This document shows, piece after piece, positions 5,926-6,142 of a stretch of DNA of 6,142 nucleotides. The first letter of the stretch is position 1. Every line of letters starts with the position of its first letter. The translations under genes were made by a program, and so were the position numbers. A model generated the notes under the pieces. The model was not told the DNA's origin, made no database searches, and saw only the letters and a program-made list of their open reading frames with translations. The stretch is taken from contig JAFGPY010000001.1 in NCBI GenBank assembly GCA_016935955.1, positions 1 to 6,142 of the forward strand. Reading direction: 5' to 3'. Source of the DNA: Planctomycetota bacterium. Its GTDB lineage: Bacteria; Planctomycetota; Phycisphaerae; FEN-1346; JAACEH01.

Positions 5926-6043
5926 TCAGCAGCCGCCGGCCTCCAGGAATTCGTCCATCTGCACCCGACGGTCCCGATCGGCGCTCAAACACCCCGCGGC
6001 CCAAACGGCTGATCGCGTTTACCAACGGCTTGCTCTCGGCGGA
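5926..6043 (-). pseudogene. Remnant of an EF-hand protein C-terminus, apparently frameshifted
   Basis: In one minus-strand frame (6018 down to the TGA at 5926-5928) the end reads SADRDRRVQMDEFLEAGGC. It fits a 12-residue EF-hand calcium loop with D at positions 3 and 5, V at 8 and E at 12 followed by F, but S replaces D at position 1 and R replaces G at 6. A TAA (6019-6021) closes this frame upstream. The neighbouring frame, open from 6043, reads AESKPLVNAISRLGRGVFER and then loses sense near 5980. Joined by a frameshift there, the pieces give a natural lead-in to an EF-hand (…GVFER-ADRDRR…). A TGA at 6044-6046 blocks that frame further upstream and no start is seen, so this looks like a decayed tail of a calcium-binding or EF-hand-bearing secreted protein. 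The match is short and could be chance. Confidence 0.35.
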
Positions 6044-6142
6044 TCAGTCGAATAGAATAGCCCGCATATTTCATCGAGTTTTGGTGTTTTCTGGTAGACA
6101 AATGGCCTAACTGGCTGTAGGGTAAGGAGTTGGAACGATTCC

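Larger units (their letters stand above)
5706..6142. other. Region without an intact gene: repeats and a gene remnant
   Basis: No intact coding frame is supported here. From left to right it holds a GTAA-loop hairpin (5759-5778), two palindromic repeat units (5801-5824 and 5896-5920), a minus-strand EF-hand remnant (5926-6043), and from about 6045 a visibly more AT-rich stretch with no recognised element. A minus-strand open frame of 109 codons (5696-6025) crosses the region, but most of it is translated palindrome sequence. AAGGAG at 6124-6129 might precede a gene starting beyond the right edge, but no start codon at a proper distance lies inside the window. Confidence 0.6.

Noticed and set aside
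5696..6025. Minus-strand frame of 109 codons as an intact gene
   Set aside because: Most of it translates the palindromic repeats (HDSP- and HASP-like repeats in the product). Its start is a TTG without a clear ribosome site. Only its first residues resemble protein, and those are treated as part of the EF-hand remnant.
6060..6142. Promoter or gene start at the right edge
   Set aside because: The stretch is more AT-rich and has TG-G-TAGACA and AAGGAG words, but no -35 at proper distance and no start codon at proper spacing within the window.

Overview
This is a GC-rich stretch of bacterial DNA with six protein genes, one cut by the left edge. I cannot name the organism. Twin-arginine (Tat) leaders on a PF12831-type FAD oxidoreductase and, unusually, on a DegT-family aminotransferase, together with an EF-hand remnant, would fit the Planctomycetota (for example Phycisphaerae-like lineages). 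That is inference from gene style, not from a marker gene.

Layout. Positions 1-273 are the C-terminal end of a CPBP (CAAX-type) intramembrane protease. After a 159-bp gap without a gene, four plus-strand genes run as a probable operon from 433 to 4212: a Tat-tagged FAD-dependent oxidoreductase, a bacterial SUI1/YciH-type factor with an N-terminal four-cysteine cluster, a stand-alone protein of the cobalamin-dependent methionine synthase activation family, and a single-chain iron-sulfur L-serine ammonia-lyase. Gaps are 37 bp, a 4-bp ATGA overlap, and 27 bp. A Tat-tagged DegT/DnrJ/EryC1/StrS aminotransferase runs convergently on the minus strand (4278-5645), with its own Shine-Dalgarno site and a plausible promoter.

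The 65-bp gap between the convergent genes and the right-hand ~500 bp hold small palindromes of one family: two copies with an ATCATGAT centre and one with a GGCATGCC centre. The outer arms are shared and the central changes are compensated on both sides, so the fold is kept. A separate hairpin with a GTAA loop lies nearby. Further right on the minus strand is a short, apparently frameshifted remnant of an EF-hand C-terminus.

How the genes work together is not clear from sequence. The serine lyase makes pyruvate and ammonia. The activation-domain protein implies a corrinoid protein that needs reductive reactivation, but no corrinoid protein, methyltransferase or MetH lies in the window. The two Tat-tagged enzymes are expected to fold with FAD or PLP in the cytoplasm before export. 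I see no clearly new defence or mobile system. The best leads are the palindrome family, the predicted export of a PLP aminotransferase, and the pairing of the activation-domain protein with YciH and serine lyase.
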